Below are positions 27,591 to 36,794 of a stretch of DNA of 64,000 nucleotides, piece by piece. Made by a program: the position numbers and the translations under genes. A model generated the notes under the pieces. It was given only the letters and a program-made list of their open reading frames with translations, was not told the origin of the DNA and did no database searches. Position 1 is the stretch's first letter. Every line of letters starts with the position of its first letter. The DNA is from SB11 sp943370295 (lineage in GTDB: Bacteria > Bacteroidota > Bacteroidia > UBA8524): the NCBI GenBank assembly GCA_943370295.1, contig CALRQL020000005.1, positions 1 through 64,000 of the forward strand, read 5' to 3'.

Positions 27591-28859
27591 TTAAAAATTA
27601 CCGCGCAATTTTAATGCGTCAGACACTTTCTTAATAGCTACAATGTATGCGGCAATGCGCATGCTTGTATTGTATTGCTGTCCGGTGGCCCATACGTTTT
27701 CAAACGCAAGTTTCATAGTACGGTCGGCACGACGGTTCACACGTTCTTCAGTCCAGTAGTAACCCAGGCGGTTTTGTACCCACTCAAAGTAAGATACAGT
27801 TACTCCGCCGGCGTTTGCCAAAATATCAGGAACCACAACAATGCCTTTGCTGTTCAAAATTTCATCAGCAGCAGCTTCTGTGGGTCCGTTAGCACCTTCT
27901 ACAATAAGTTTTGCTTTTATGTTGGGTGCGTTTTCAGCAGTTATAACGTTTTCAAGGGCAGCAGGCACCAAAATATCAACGTCAAGGGTAATCAGTTCTC
28001 CATTGCCAATGCGTTGTGCACCTTTGTACCCATCAAGCACTCCCTTGTTGCTGTTGCGGTAGGCAATTGCATCTTCTACATCAATACCGTTAGGATTGTA
28101 AAAATCACCGGTATGGTCTGATATAGCAACAATTTTTACCCCTTGCATGGCTATTAAACGGGCAGAGTTTGAACCTACGTTACCAAAACCTTGCACAGCG
28201 CAAGTACTTTCGGTAGGGGTCATACCCAGCTTACCCATAGCAGCACGGCAGGTAACCATTACACCGCGACCGGTAGCGGCCTCACGGCCTAATGAACCAC
28301 CCAATGAAAGTGGCTTTCCAGTAACTACAGCAGGGCTGGTTACACCTTTAATTTTTGAAAATTCGTCAACAATCCAAGCCATTTCGCGGGCACTGGTGTT
28401 CACATCGGGGGCAGGAATATCTTTATCAGGGCCAAAAACATCAGCCATGGCCACGGTGTAAGAACGGGTTAGTCGTTCTACCTCGTTGCTACTCATAGAG
28501 CGGGGGTCGCAAATAATACCACCTTTAGCACCACCGTAGGGTATACCTACAATCGCACATTTCCAAGTCATCCAAGCAGCAAGGGCTTTTACTTCATCAA
28601 GAGAAACGTTCCTATCGTAACGGATACCTCCTTTAGAGGGTCCAAGTACGTCGGAATGAACTACACGATAGCCTTCAAAAACCTTTACAGAGCCATCATC
28701 CATAGTGATGGGCATGTGAACCAACACGGCTTTTTTAGGGTATTTTAATACATCAAGGGTACTTGCATCTAAATTTACCAACTGGGCAGCCTTTTCCAGC
28801 CTCTTCATCATCGAGTCAAGAGGATTGTGTTCTTGCGCGGCTTGTGCTTTTGCGTCCAT
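27591..28859 (-). CDS. Glutamate dehydrogenase (Glu/Leu/Phe/Val family)
   Basis: The 422-residue enzyme catalyses reversible oxidative deamination of glutamate, most likely with NAD, as the length matches the hexameric GluDH type. The substrate motifs GPSKGGIRYD, WMTWKCAIVGIPYGGAKGGI (catalytic Lys) and PDVNT are present. The dinucleotide-binding domain starts at QGFGNVGSNSA, and the later EGANGPT motif follows. An alternative amino-acid substrate in the same family cannot be excluded. The gene has its own promoter and terminator. Confidence 0.9.
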   Translation of the reverse strand: MDAKAQAAQEHNPLDSMMKRLEKAAQLVNLDASTLDVLKYPKKAVLVHMPITMDDGSVKVFEGYRVVHSDVLGPSKGGIRYDRNVSLDEVKALAAWMTWKCAIVGIPYGGAKGGIICDPRSMSSNEVERLTRSYTVAMADVFGPDKDIPAPDVNTSAREMAWIVDEFSKIKGVTSPAVVTGKPLSLGGSLGREAATGRGVMVTCRAAMGKLGMTPTESTCAVQGFGNVGSNSARLIAMQGVKIVAISDHTGDFYNPNGIDVEDAIAYRNSNKGVLDGYKGAQRIGNGELITLDVDILVPAALENVITAENAPNIKAKLIVEGANGPTEAAADEILNSKGIVVVPDILANAGGVTVSYFEWVQNRLGYYWTEERVNRRADRTMKLAFENVWATGQQYNTSMRIAAYIVAIKKVSDALKLRGNF

Positions 28860-28884
28860 ACAAAATTCTTAAAAGTTGAGGCTG

Positions 28885-28914
28885 CAAAATTATTGTTTAT
28901 AAAAAGTTAAGCAA
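28885..28914 (-). promoter_or_regulatory. Promoter of the glutamate dehydrogenase gene
   Basis: On the minus strand a TTG (-33) and TAATTTTG (-7) are separated by 19 bp, a good Bacteroidota promoter, 25 bp before the ATG. Confidence 0.6.
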
Positions 28915-28963
28915 GCATAAACAACAATAGTTTTCAGCCAATCTTTTTGGTGTAGATGTTGAT

Positions 28964-28979
28964 AGCCTGTAAGGGGGCT
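28964..28979 (-). terminator. Short hairpin after cdsA
   Basis: The minus strand reads AGCCcccttacaGGCT. The same CCTGTAAGGGG-CTAAAA sequence occurs after the double-PpiC gene near 17470, suggesting a recurrent 3' element. Confidence 0.4.
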
Positions 28980-28990
28980 AAAAACGTCAA

Positions 28991-29851
28991 CTATTTAGCA
29001 CACTTTATAATAAAAAGGTCTGCCAACTGAAGTAGCATGTATATTGAGGGGACTACTAAAATAAAAGAATCAAAGCGATCTAAAATTCCTCCGTGCCCCG
29101 GCAAGATGTTTCCACTGTCTTTAATTTGAAGCTGGCGTTTAAATTTAGACTCTACCAAATCGCCTAAAACACCCATAATGGCAACCGTTAACCCGGTAAG
29201 TAACGGAAAAACTATACCGTGGCTCAACGGAAATAATAAATTTTCTTTTAGCAGCCATGCGGCCAGCATGGTAATTAAAGCTCCGCCCAATGTACCTTCT
29301 ATAGTCTTTTTAGGAGATATGCGGGTGAACAAGGGTGTGCGACCTATGAGCCTGCCAGTGAGGTAAGCAAAAGTATCGTTGCACCATATCAATATAAACA
29401 ACACTACTAAAAAGGGCATGGCCTTATCAGCCTGTGCCTCCATAACATAACCCAAAGCAAAGGGCATGGCTACATACAACCACCCGAATACTGCCGTTGA
29501 GATGTTTTTAATAGGGTCAGGATGTTTGCGAAAAAGTTCAATTATTAATACCACGATAAACCCGGGCAGCAACATGGCCAAGCTATCCGGCCTACCGGAT
29601 GATGGTAACGAAAATGGAAAGAAATTGGGGGTAAATACCCACGCTAAGCTTGTGTACACCAAAACACCTATGGCTGTGCCGTATATTTTTGCCGTAAGGT
29701 TGCCTTCGCCCAGCATAATGCGGTAAAACTCCCACAGGCCTAATGAAACTATCAACAAAAAAAGCCAAAATGTAAACCCTAAGTATATGCCCCCTACCAT
29801 CACCAACACAAAAACAGCTCCTGTGAGGGTGCGTTGCCAAAAATTACTCAT
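28991..29851 (-). CDS. cdsA: Phosphatidate cytidylyltransferase
   Basis: CdsA makes CDP-diacylglycerol from phosphatidic acid and CTP in the inner membrane, the precursor for PssA. The 286-residue protein has about seven to eight membrane segments and the full CDS signature near the C-terminus: KFKRQLQIKDSGNILPGHGG followed by ILDRFDS. Length is normal. It overlaps the upstream DUF2007 gene by 4 bp, so the CPBP, DUF2007 and cdsA genes probably share one transcript. Confidence 0.95.
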   Translation of the reverse strand: MSNFWQRTLTGAVFVLVMVGGIYLGFTFWLFLLIVSLGLWEFYRIMLGEGNLTAKIYGTAIGVLVYTSLAWVFTPNFFPFSLPSSGRPDSLAMLLPGFIVVLIIELFRKHPDPIKNISTAVFGWLYVAMPFALGYVMEAQADKAMPFLVVLFILIWCNDTFAYLTGRLIGRTPLFTRISPKKTIEGTLGGALITMLAAWLLKENLLFPLSHGIVFPLLTGLTVAIMGVLGDLVESKFKRQLQIKDSGNILPGHGGILDRFDSFILVVPSIYMLLQLADLFIIKCAK

Positions 29852-30054
29852 AGCGGAAAATTAAATTCAATAATCTCTAATGCCTTTAAAGCATCTTTAC
29901 TGTGGCAATATATCTCTACTTCACCAAAATTATATACCGAGTCTTGTTTGCTAAGCAAAACGGCACTAATCCCTTCGCTCTCAAGCAAAGTAAGCAATAT
30001 GTCGGCTTTTTGCCTATTGCCCAATGAAACCAGTTTCACCCAGTCCTTTTCCAT
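29848..30054 (-). CDS. DUF2007 small protein
   Basis: The 68-residue protein matches the DUF2007 fold (putative signal-transducing protein, ferredoxin-like): WVKLVSLGNRQKADILLTLLESEGI, then VEIYCHSKDALKALEII. Function is unknown. It is sandwiched between the CPBP protease gene (2 bp gap) and cdsA (4 bp overlap), a tightly coupled arrangement. Confidence 0.85.
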   Translation of the reverse strand: MEKDWVKLVSLGNRQKADILLTLLESEGISAVLLSKQDSVYNFGEVEIYCHSKDALKALEIIEFNFPL

Positions 30055-30056
30055 TT

Positions 30057-31007
30057 CTATTCGCTCTCCGCGTGGTATGGTCTTGTAACTTTATAAAATG
30101 CAACTATTGCTAAAACAAATACTACTGAGCAAACTAATGCCACTTGCCACCCAAACTCATACTCGGTGGCATACACCTCTTGCGATGGGTTTAGCGTATA
30201 TAAATACCCCGATAGCACAGCTAAGGCATTATTAAAAAAGTGTGCCCAAACCGATACCATTATGTTTCCGCTCCAATAGTACAGGTAGCCAAACAAAACA
30301 CCCATCATCATAATGGCTAAAAAGTTATATACCTGCAAATGCACGGCTGAAAACAAAAAAGCCACTGTAAATACGGCCATGTGTATGCGGTTGCCAAACA
30401 ACCGGTAAAACGACTGCATAAATGCCCCCCTAAACAGTAACTCTTCGCCCAATGCGGGAGCAATGGCCATTACACAAAGGTTAAACAATAGCACGGGGAT
30501 ATTATCAGCACGTATAATGGCATTACCGATACTATCGTTGGTTCTTTGCAGGTTCATGGCATCGTTCCACTCGGCAGGCATTGCTATTTGACGGGTAAGG
30601 TATGCGATGTATGAAATGATGGGCACCGCAACAACGGCAATCAGAGCCACCAATGCAAACTGCTTTGCCGGCGGGAAAATACGTTTATAGCCAAAGTACT
30701 CCGCCGGTTTTTGGCGGGCAAATACTACTGCAAATACCAAGGCTGTGAAAACAAATGCACCTAACGATGATATTAAAAAGTAGATTTTGTAGGCGGGTTT
30801 TTTGTTTTCATCCGCCAAATCGGCCAACATTAAATTGGTGTCAAGTTTCACGGGTACTCCGGTGATTAATTCACCTAAATAGGTACCAAGTAAGCTAAAC
30901 AGCACCCCAAAAGTGAAATAAAGACCCATTAACACTATGATGTGAGACAGGGCTTTAATGGCCGGATTTATTGGGGGCAACGCGGGTTGAGTATTTTCTT
31001 CCATCAA
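30057..31007 (-). CDS. CPBP-family intramembrane metalloprotease
   Basis: The 316-residue polytopic protein is a CAAX-protease/bacteriocin-processing (ABI) family member. The catalytic motifs are EELLFRGAF (motif 1, paired Glu and Arg), FLFSAVHLQ (motif 2 His) and HFFNNALAVL (motif 3). About eight membrane segments are visible. Substrate unknown; bacterial members are implicated in immunity or envelope processing. First gene of the operon with DUF2007 and cdsA. Confidence 0.9.
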   Translation of the reverse strand: MMEENTQPALPPINPAIKALSHIIVLMGLYFTFGVLFSLLGTYLGELITGVPVKLDTNLMLADLADENKKPAYKIYFLISSLGAFVFTALVFAVVFARQKPAEYFGYKRIFPPAKQFALVALIAVVAVPIISYIAYLTRQIAMPAEWNDAMNLQRTNDSIGNAIIRADNIPVLLFNLCVMAIAPALGEELLFRGAFMQSFYRLFGNRIHMAVFTVAFLFSAVHLQVYNFLAIMMMGVLFGYLYYWSGNIMVSVWAHFFNNALAVLSGYLYTLNPSQEVYATEYEFGWQVALVCSVVFVLAIVAFYKVTRPYHAESE

Positions 31008-31013
31008 AAGCAG

Positions 31014-31021
31014 TAACTTTG
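31014..31021 (+). promoter_or_regulatory. Candidate dusB -7 element
   Basis: TAACTTTG matches TAnnTTTG and lies 28 bp before the TTG start codon of dusB, supporting that start. Confidence 0.5.
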
Positions 31022-31049
31022 CAAATTAACTGCTTTTAGCCAGAAAAAG

Positions 31050-32045
31050 TTGGTAAAAATAAGAAACATAGAATTGGGAAGTTTTCCCATACTGCTTGCT
31101 CCGATGGAGGACGTAAGCGACCCCCCATTCCGTTATGTGTGTAAACAAAACGGTGCTGACTTGATGTACACCGAGTTTATAAGCAGTGAGGGACTGATAC
31201 GCCATGCTGCCAAAAGCAAGCAAAAGCTGGATATTTTTGAATACGAACGCCCGATTGGCATACAGCTTTTTGGCAGCGATATAGAAAGTATGCGTGAGGC
31301 AGCAAGAATTGCTACCGAAGCAGAACCCGATTTGATTGACATTAACTACGGCTGCCCGGTTAAAAATGTGGCCTGCAAAGGTGCCGGTGCTGCTTTGTTG
31401 CAAGATGTGCCCAAGATGGTGGAAATGACCAAAGCGGTAATTGAGGCCACGCACCTGCCCGTAACGGTTAAAACCCGCTTGGGATGGGATGACACCACAA
31501 AAAACATTGAAGAGGTGGCGCAACGCTTGCAAGATATAGGCATAGCTGCGCTAACGATACACGGGCGTACGCGTAAACAATTGTATAAAGGCCCCGCAGA
31601 TTGGACGTTGATTGGTCAAGTGAAAAACAACCCTAATATAGAAATACCCATTTTTGGAAACGGTGATGTGGACAGCCCTGAAAAGGCGCTAGCCATGCGC
31701 AACGAATATGGGGTTGACGGGGTAATGATTGGACGCGGCTCTATTGGCAATCCTTGGATTTTTAGGGAAGTGAAGCACTTTATGCAAACGGGTGAAATAT
31801 TGGCTCCGCCAACATTGAATGAGCGCGTGGACGCCTGCAAAACCCACTTGCTGAAATCCATTGAGTGGAAAGGAGAGAAAACGGGCATTTTTGAAATGCG
31901 CCGCCATTATACCAACTATTTTAAAGGGTTTGAAAACTTTAAAAACTACCGCACTACGCTGGTGAGTATAGAAGATGTTGACGTAATTATTGAAACGCTT
32001 GAAGAAGTAAGAAGCACTTACAGCAACGTTGAACTGGCCTGCTGA
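31050..32045 (+). CDS. dusB: tRNA-dihydrouridine synthase
   Basis: Dus enzymes reduce uridines in the tRNA D-loop using FMN and NADPH. The 331-residue protein has the N-terminal FMN-binding LLAPMEDVSDPPFR, the catalytic Cys in INYGCPVKNVACKGAGAALL, PVTVKTRLGWDD, and the phosphate-binding IFGNGDVDSPEKA and DGVMIGRGSIGNPW. TTG is used as start; the MVKIRNIELGSFP N-terminus agrees with family members. The 3' end overlaps the convergent response regulator gene by 28 bp. Confidence 0.95.
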   Translation: MVKIRNIELGSFPILLAPMEDVSDPPFRYVCKQNGADLMYTEFISSEGLIRHAAKSKQKLDIFEYERPIGIQLFGSDIESMREAARIATEAEPDLIDINYGCPVKNVACKGAGAALLQDVPKMVEMTKAVIEATHLPVTVKTRLGWDDTTKNIEEVAQRLQDIGIAALTIHGRTRKQLYKGPADWTLIGQVKNNPNIEIPIFGNGDVDSPEKALAMRNEYGVDGVMIGRGSIGNPWIFREVKHFMQTGEILAPPTLNERVDACKTHLLKSIEWKGEKTGIFEMRRHYTNYFKGFENFKNYRTTLVSIEDVDVIIETLEEVRSTYSNVELAC

Positions 32046-32803
32046 TGGTCATCATCACCACCTTTAGACTTCTTTTTCACCTCTGAAGGATTAACTCCGA
32101 AGTATTGTTTATAGCAATTTGAGAAATATGAAAGGCTGTTAAAGCCTACCATGCTCGCAATCTCTGAAAGGAAACCTGCTCCTTGCTCAATAAGTTGCTT
32201 GGCACGCTCCAAACGGTAATCGCGCACAAGGTTGGTGGCCGTTTTGCCCGTAATTGCTTTTATCTTCTTTTGCACCGCACTGCGGCTATAGCCCATTTCG
32301 CGCACAAAATCCTCTACTGAAAAGTCGAACTTATCAATGTTCTTCTCCATAATGCTGTATATCTTTTTGATAAACAGATCGTCCTTGCTCTCAACTTTCA
32401 GCTTCTCAGGAATAATGGGCGTGCGGCGCAATTTCTTGCGGGTTTGCACAAGGTTGGTAGCACGCAGCACCAGCTCATCCACATTAAAAGGCTTGGTTAT
32501 ATAATCATCGGCTCCAATTTTTAAGCCCCGCAGTTTACTATCCATCATGGTTTTGGCAGTAAGCAATATCACGGGTATATGTTCGGTTTGAGGATTACTC
32601 TTAAGTTTTTCAAGTAGTTCAAACCCATCCATTTTAGGCATCAAAATATCAGACACCACAATATCAGGCTGTTCAGCGGCTGCTAATTCAAGGCCTTCTT
32701 CTCCATTTGCGGCCTCGTAAACTTTAAATTTACTTAATTTAAAAATTTCTGCAATGTTCTCACGAATGTCATGTTCGTCCTCTACAATCAGTACCTTGTT
32801 CAT
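32018..32803 (-). CDS. Response regulator with AraC-type DNA-binding domain
   Basis: The 261-residue regulator has a receiver domain (residues 1-125; E8/D9, phospho-acceptor D52 in VVSDILMPKMDG, T at LLTAK, K in YITKPF). An AraC-type double helix-turn-helix domain follows (about 150-250; FSVEDFVREMGYSRSAVQKKI, FLSEIASMVGFNSLSYFSNCY). This architecture is usual in Bacteroidota hybrid two-component systems, here as a separate protein. It starts 6 bp downstream of the kinase gene. The C-terminus is a charged, Gln/Ser-rich tail. Confidence 0.93.
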   Translation of the reverse strand: MNKVLIVEDEHDIRENIAEIFKLSKFKVYEAANGEEGLELAAAEQPDIVVSDILMPKMDGFELLEKLKSNPQTEHIPVILLTAKTMMDSKLRGLKIGADDYITKPFNVDELVLRATNLVQTRKKLRRTPIIPEKLKVESKDDLFIKKIYSIMEKNIDKFDFSVEDFVREMGYSRSAVQKKIKAITGKTATNLVRDYRLERAKQLIEQGAGFLSEIASMVGFNSLSYFSNCYKQYFGVNPSEVKKKSKGGDDDHQQASSTLL

Positions 32804-32809
32804 AGTGTG

Positions 32810-35206
32810 TTATATAGGTAGTGTTATTTGAATGGTAGTGCCCCGGTTTAGTTTACTTTCAAGTTCAATAGTTCCGCCATGCATCTCAACAAACTGTTTT
32901 ACAATCACAAGGCCCAAGCCGGTGCCAGGAATGGTGAGTGCATTGCTGCCTCTGTAAAACGATTGAAAAAGGTTCTTCAAATCATTTTCGGCAATGCCTA
33001 TACCGTAGTCTTTTATTGTAATTTGAACTAATTTTCTTTCAAATTTAATATTTAGTTCGGGATTTTTTTTACCGGCTGAATATTTAAGCGCATTTGAAAT
33101 TAAGTTGTTTAAAATATGTGAAACCAGCATTTGGTCTATTTTAACATCCCTTGGGGTGCCTTTAAAATTAACAACCGGCTTTCTTACTTCTTCAGGATGC
33201 GACTCGCCGTATCGCTCAATTACATCATTAATAAATACTACAAAATCAACCACTTCTGGTTGATACTGTATTTTGCCGCTATCCATGCGCCCCAGCAACA
33301 ATACGCCTGAAATTAAATCGTTAATCCTGTTTACTTGTTCTAAAATCTTTTTAAAATGGAAACTGAAACGGTCTTTAACATCCGATTTTCTTAGGCCGGG
33401 CAAATAACGCACCATCAAATCAGAGCTTGATTTTATGGTTGTGAGCGGCGTGCGAAACTCGTGCGAAATCATGTTAATAAGATTGGTGCGCAACTCTACT
33501 AACTCGCGTTCTTTCTCCAGTGCATTAATAATTTCTTCTTCGGCCTTTTTTTGCTGACTAATATCGCGGGTAGCCGTTTGTATCAGTACCGGCCTGTCTT
33601 TATCATTATTAGGATCTTGCAAGCCCGCAACCGTTTCTACCCAAACGTAGTGGCCTTTGCGATGTTTTACCCGATAACGTACAAACCCCGGCTGCTTACC
33701 TTTGGTTATTTGTCCAAATGCATTTTTAACTCCCTCAACATCGTCGGGGTGCATGCAGGCCCATGCAAAACTGCCCACCAGCGTGCGCGCAGGATAGCCA
33801 AGCATTTCTTGCATTGAGGGCGAAACGTATAAAAATCTGCTTTCAGCATCGTGAAGACAGATAATATCTTTTGTATTTTCTGACAACAGCCTGTATCGCT
33901 CCTCGCTTTCGCGCAGCTGGGCTTCGGCCAGTTTTTTACTGTTAATGTCAAATATCGACCCTGTAACCCCCGTTAGTTCGTAGTTAGAATCGTATAAACC
34001 ACGCAACCAAATCTCCGTCCAATAGGCAGTTCCGTTGCTTATCACCTGCATCTCCATCCTGCCCGGTCCTATTTGCTTATTGCGCAATTGTGCAAATACT
34101 TGTTCAAGCTCGGCCACGTTAGTATCGGCCAAAAAGTCAACCAGTTTTTTGCCTATACTGTCGCGTATATTTTTGCCGGTAAGGTTTTTCCACGAATTAT
34201 TTAAAAAAGTTATGTGCCCGCTGCGATCGGTTTCAAAAACTACTTCCTTCAAACTGTTTACCAGCCTTTGGTAGTGTTCTTCCTGCCTTCTTATTTTCAG
34301 CTCGTACAACTTCTCCGTCGAAATATCACTGGCCGAACCACTATGCTGCACCACATTTCCGATAGAATCATAGGTAAAGTTTATAGTCCCCTTTACCCAC
34401 ACATAGCGACCCTTTTTGTGTTTGGCCACCGTTTCAAAATCAAGCGCAGCCTGCCGCGATGCAATTGCGGATTTTATGCGCTCCTCAAGCAACTCAGTAT
34501 CTTCGGTCTTTAATAAATTTTTTATCGGCAGCAAATCACCGCCCCACTCACCCGGCGCATACCCAAAAATGGTATACATACGTGATGATATGTAAGTATT
34601 TTTATTTTGAATATCCCATACCCAAAGCCCGTCGGTAGCCCCCTCAATTGCATTCTCTAACTGCCTGTTTTTATTTACCAGTTCAGCAGTAAGGTTGTTT
34701 ATTTTTAATAAGGCTCCAATATTGTGTGCCAACGATTTTAGCGCCTTTTTCTCGGCTCGCCCCCAATCGCGGGTATTCTCAAGGTCTTCAAAACCTATAT
34801 AGCCCCACAATTGGTTATCAATAAATATGGGGATAGTAAGCAATGAATATATATTGAGTGTAGATATGACATCCAGTATCTCTTTGTCGAATTTTGAACG
34901 CGGGGTAACGGATACCTGATTCCCTTTTTTAAGTATTTCCAGAATGGGTAAAAATGTATGGAAATTAAAGGTTTTAAGCTGGGCAAACTCTTTTGAGTTA
35001 AAGCTTTCCTTACGCACCCACTCATGCAAACGTTCAGCAGTTACACGCTTTTTTTCTTCGGTTACTTTATAAATATAAGTCCGATGTACTTGTAATGCCT
35101 TGCCAATGGTTTCAAGAACGGTTGGGATACCCTGCGAAGGGTCGGGATTACTAAATAATACCTCAGTGCATCGGGTTATGGCTTTTAACAGGCGGGTTTC
35201 AACCAA
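32810..35206 (-). CDS. GAF/PAS sensor histidine kinase
   Basis: The 798-residue protein begins at a TTG with a GAF domain (about 10-165; YSLLTIPIFIDNQLWGYIGFED). Three PAS domains follow between about 185 and 560; one carries ENTKDIICLHDAESRFLYVS. The kinase core has H-box NMISHEFRTPLTTIKSSSDL, N-box LNNLISNALKYS and G-boxes KDYGIGI and GTGLGLVIVKQF. There are no membrane segments, so it is cytoplasmic. Adding one base to an A7 run upstream would fuse it in frame to the preceding PAS ORF (…DITRSKK-NELVETRLLK…), so the annotated start may be artificial. It should phosphorylate the adjacent AraC-type regulator. Confidence 0.9.
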   Translation of the reverse strand: MVETRLLKAITRCTEVLFSNPDPSQGIPTVLETIGKALQVHRTYIYKVTEEKKRVTAERLHEWVRKESFNSKEFAQLKTFNFHTFLPILEILKKGNQVSVTPRSKFDKEILDVISTLNIYSLLTIPIFIDNQLWGYIGFEDLENTRDWGRAEKKALKSLAHNIGALLKINNLTAELVNKNRQLENAIEGATDGLWVWDIQNKNTYISSRMYTIFGYAPGEWGGDLLPIKNLLKTEDTELLEERIKSAIASRQAALDFETVAKHKKGRYVWVKGTINFTYDSIGNVVQHSGSASDISTEKLYELKIRRQEEHYQRLVNSLKEVVFETDRSGHITFLNNSWKNLTGKNIRDSIGKKLVDFLADTNVAELEQVFAQLRNKQIGPGRMEMQVISNGTAYWTEIWLRGLYDSNYELTGVTGSIFDINSKKLAEAQLRESEERYRLLSENTKDIICLHDAESRFLYVSPSMQEMLGYPARTLVGSFAWACMHPDDVEGVKNAFGQITKGKQPGFVRYRVKHRKGHYVWVETVAGLQDPNNDKDRPVLIQTATRDISQQKKAEEEIINALEKERELVELRTNLINMISHEFRTPLTTIKSSSDLMVRYLPGLRKSDVKDRFSFHFKKILEQVNRINDLISGVLLLGRMDSGKIQYQPEVVDFVVFINDVIERYGESHPEEVRKPVVNFKGTPRDVKIDQMLVSHILNNLISNALKYSAGKKNPELNIKFERKLVQITIKDYGIGIAENDLKNLFQSFYRGSNALTIPGTGLGLVIVKQFVEMHGGTIELESKLNRGTTIQITLPI

Positions 35207-35583
35207 CTCATTTTTTTAGAGCGGGTAATATCAAAAAAGGTAAACTCAAAATGGGGTTCAGCGTTACCGTTGCGGTGCACCTGCGCATTAATTCGGGTTA
35301 CTAATTCATCTTGTTTAGAGTCTAATATGATCGTATGGCCTTCCCAACTTTTCCCCTTCTGCAAGTTTTCCAAAATTTCGGCATACACCCCCTCGCTTTC
35401 AAACAAGTTCTCAAGCCCGCCGTTTGTGTTTAAAATTTCTGCGGTGTACCGAGAAAGCTGCGAGAATGCTGGACTTAGGGAGATGATGTTTCCATTATAC
35501 CCTGCAAGCACCATTGGCTCCTCTGCCTTGTTTTGCATACGCTGTTTACCCGGTTTGTATTCGTTCTTCTCCTCAACTCCCAT
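35185..35583 (-). CDS. PAS-domain ORF, probably the N-terminus of the downstream kinase
   Basis: This about 132-residue frame encodes one PAS domain (LAGYNGNIISLSPAFSQLSRYT, ending FTFFDITRSKK). The sequence stops eight codons after an AAAAAAA run and overlaps the kinase by 22 bp. The ending DITRSKK is the usual linker between PAS and the next sensor domain, not a natural protein end. A -1 slip (or an extra A) would continue into the kinase frame. The ATG was preferred over an upstream in-frame TTG. It is either a real small PAS protein, a phase-variable or slippage-dependent N-terminus, or a sequencing error. Confidence 0.6.
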   Translation of the reverse strand: MGVEEKNEYKPGKQRMQNKAEEPMVLAGYNGNIISLSPAFSQLSRYTAEILNTNGGLENLFESEGVYAEILENLQKGKSWEGHTIILDSKQDELVTRINAQVHRNGNAEPHFEFTFFDITRSKKMSWLKPAC

Positions 35584-35644
35584 TACCAATCCAAAATACA
35601 ATTATTTACAAAATAAAACAATAATAAAAGCTATGGTGCAATAG

Positions 35645-35674
35645 TTTGGGTTGACAATCTGTAAACTATATTTG
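35645..35674 (+). promoter_or_regulatory. Promoter of pssA-purS
   Basis: TTTG (35645) and TATATTTG (35667) are separated by 18 bp, the best Bacteroidota promoter in the window. The -7 element ends only 5 bp before the TTG start, so the transcript would have almost no leader. Confidence 0.65.
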
Positions 35675-35679
35675 CGGCG

Positions 35680-36435
35680 TTGAAATTTTTACGCACCCAT
35701 ATCCCCAACGCTATTACTTCGCTCAACCTGTTTTCAGGCTTAGTGGCCATCTACTTGTCGTTCAACGGGCAGCTTGCTGCGGCAGCGTTTTTCATTATTG
35801 CAGCCGCAGTGTTTGATTTTTTCGACGGAATGGCCGCCCGCCTTCTAAAAAGCAACAACATTATCGGCAAAGATTTAGACTCGTTGGCAGATGTAGTAAG
35901 TTTTGGAGCTGCGCCGGCGTTTATCATCATACATTTAAAAAGTTATTATTACAGGTTATACCCTGCAGAAATAAACCCCAACTATTTGCACATTTCTTTT
36001 CACAAGGAACAAATAATGGTGTTTGCTTTTATCATGGTGGTGTTTTCAGCAATCAGGCTGGCTATATTTAATAACGATACACGACAAAGCACCTCATTTA
36101 TAGGCGTACCAACGCCTGCAAACGCTTTGTTTATCATTTCGTTTGCACTGATAGCCAACTACCAACCGCAATACTTCCCCATCAGTGTTATAGAAAACGC
36201 TTGGATGGTAGGCGGTATTTGTTTGTTCTTATCGTATATGTTGGTATCGCCGCTGCCGTTGTTTGCTCTTAAGTTTAAACAATGGGGCTTTAAAGGCAAC
36301 GAGGTTCGTTACCTGTTTGTAGCCGCCGCCGCTGTGCTGATACTGTTGTTTAAGTTTGTAGCTATACCTATAGTGATAATACTGTATGTACTTACTTCAT
36401 TAATATTAAATTTTGTCAAAAAACCGAACGTATGA
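35680..36435 (+). CDS. pssA: CDP-diacylglycerol-serine O-phosphatidyltransferase
   Basis: PssA transfers serine to CDP-diacylglycerol, giving phosphatidylserine for Psd. The 251-residue membrane protein has the CDP-alcohol phosphotransferase motif DFFDGMAARLLKSNNIIGKD followed by LDSLAD (DxxDGxxARxxxxxxxxGxxxDxxxD). The start is TTG; the only upstream codons in frame end quickly at a stop. Membrane segments fill the C-terminal half. It overlaps purS by 4 bp, an unexpected but tight pairing of lipid and purine genes. Confidence 0.95.
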   Translation: MKFLRTHIPNAITSLNLFSGLVAIYLSFNGQLAAAAFFIIAAAVFDFFDGMAARLLKSNNIIGKDLDSLADVVSFGAAPAFIIIHLKSYYYRLYPAEINPNYLHISFHKEQIMVFAFIMVVFSAIRLAIFNNDTRQSTSFIGVPTPANALFIISFALIANYQPQYFPISVIENAWMVGGICLFLSYMLVSPLPLFALKFKQWGFKGNEVRYLFVAAAAVLILLFKFVAIPIVIILYVLTSLILNFVKKPNV

Positions 36436-36683
36436 AATATATAGCCGAAATAAATGTAATGCCCCACAAAAACCTGTTAGACCCACAAGGTAAAGCCGTT
36501 ACAGGTGGTATTCACAGCTTGGGAATGAACGAAATTAACAACGTGCGCGTGGGTAAACGCATCACTTTAGAAATTGATGCCGACACCGAAACTGCTGCCC
36601 GTGAAAAAGCAGAAACTATTTGCAAAAAATTGCTGGCCAACCCCGTAATGGAATATTTTGAGGTGGCTGTGCATACTGCATAA
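36432..36683 (+). CDS. purS: Phosphoribosylformylglycinamidine synthase subunit PurS
   Basis: PurS is the small bridging subunit of the PurLQS complex that converts FGAR to FGAM. The 83-residue protein has the typical EINVMPHKNLLDPQGKAV and VRVGKRITLEIDAD segments. It overlaps pssA by 4 bp rather than lying beside purQ or purL. It matches the small-type PurL at the end of the window. Confidence 0.93.
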   Translation: MKYIAEINVMPHKNLLDPQGKAVTGGIHSLGMNEINNVRVGKRITLEIDADTETAAREKAETICKKLLANPVMEYFEVAVHTA

Positions 36684-36794
36684 CCTAATTAAACAATAAG
36701 CGGACTTTCGCCCCGATTATACTCTCGTGCAGTAGAACGTATTTGTTTCTACTGCACGCTGCATTAAATACGCTCCCTAACCTTTAACCTAACT

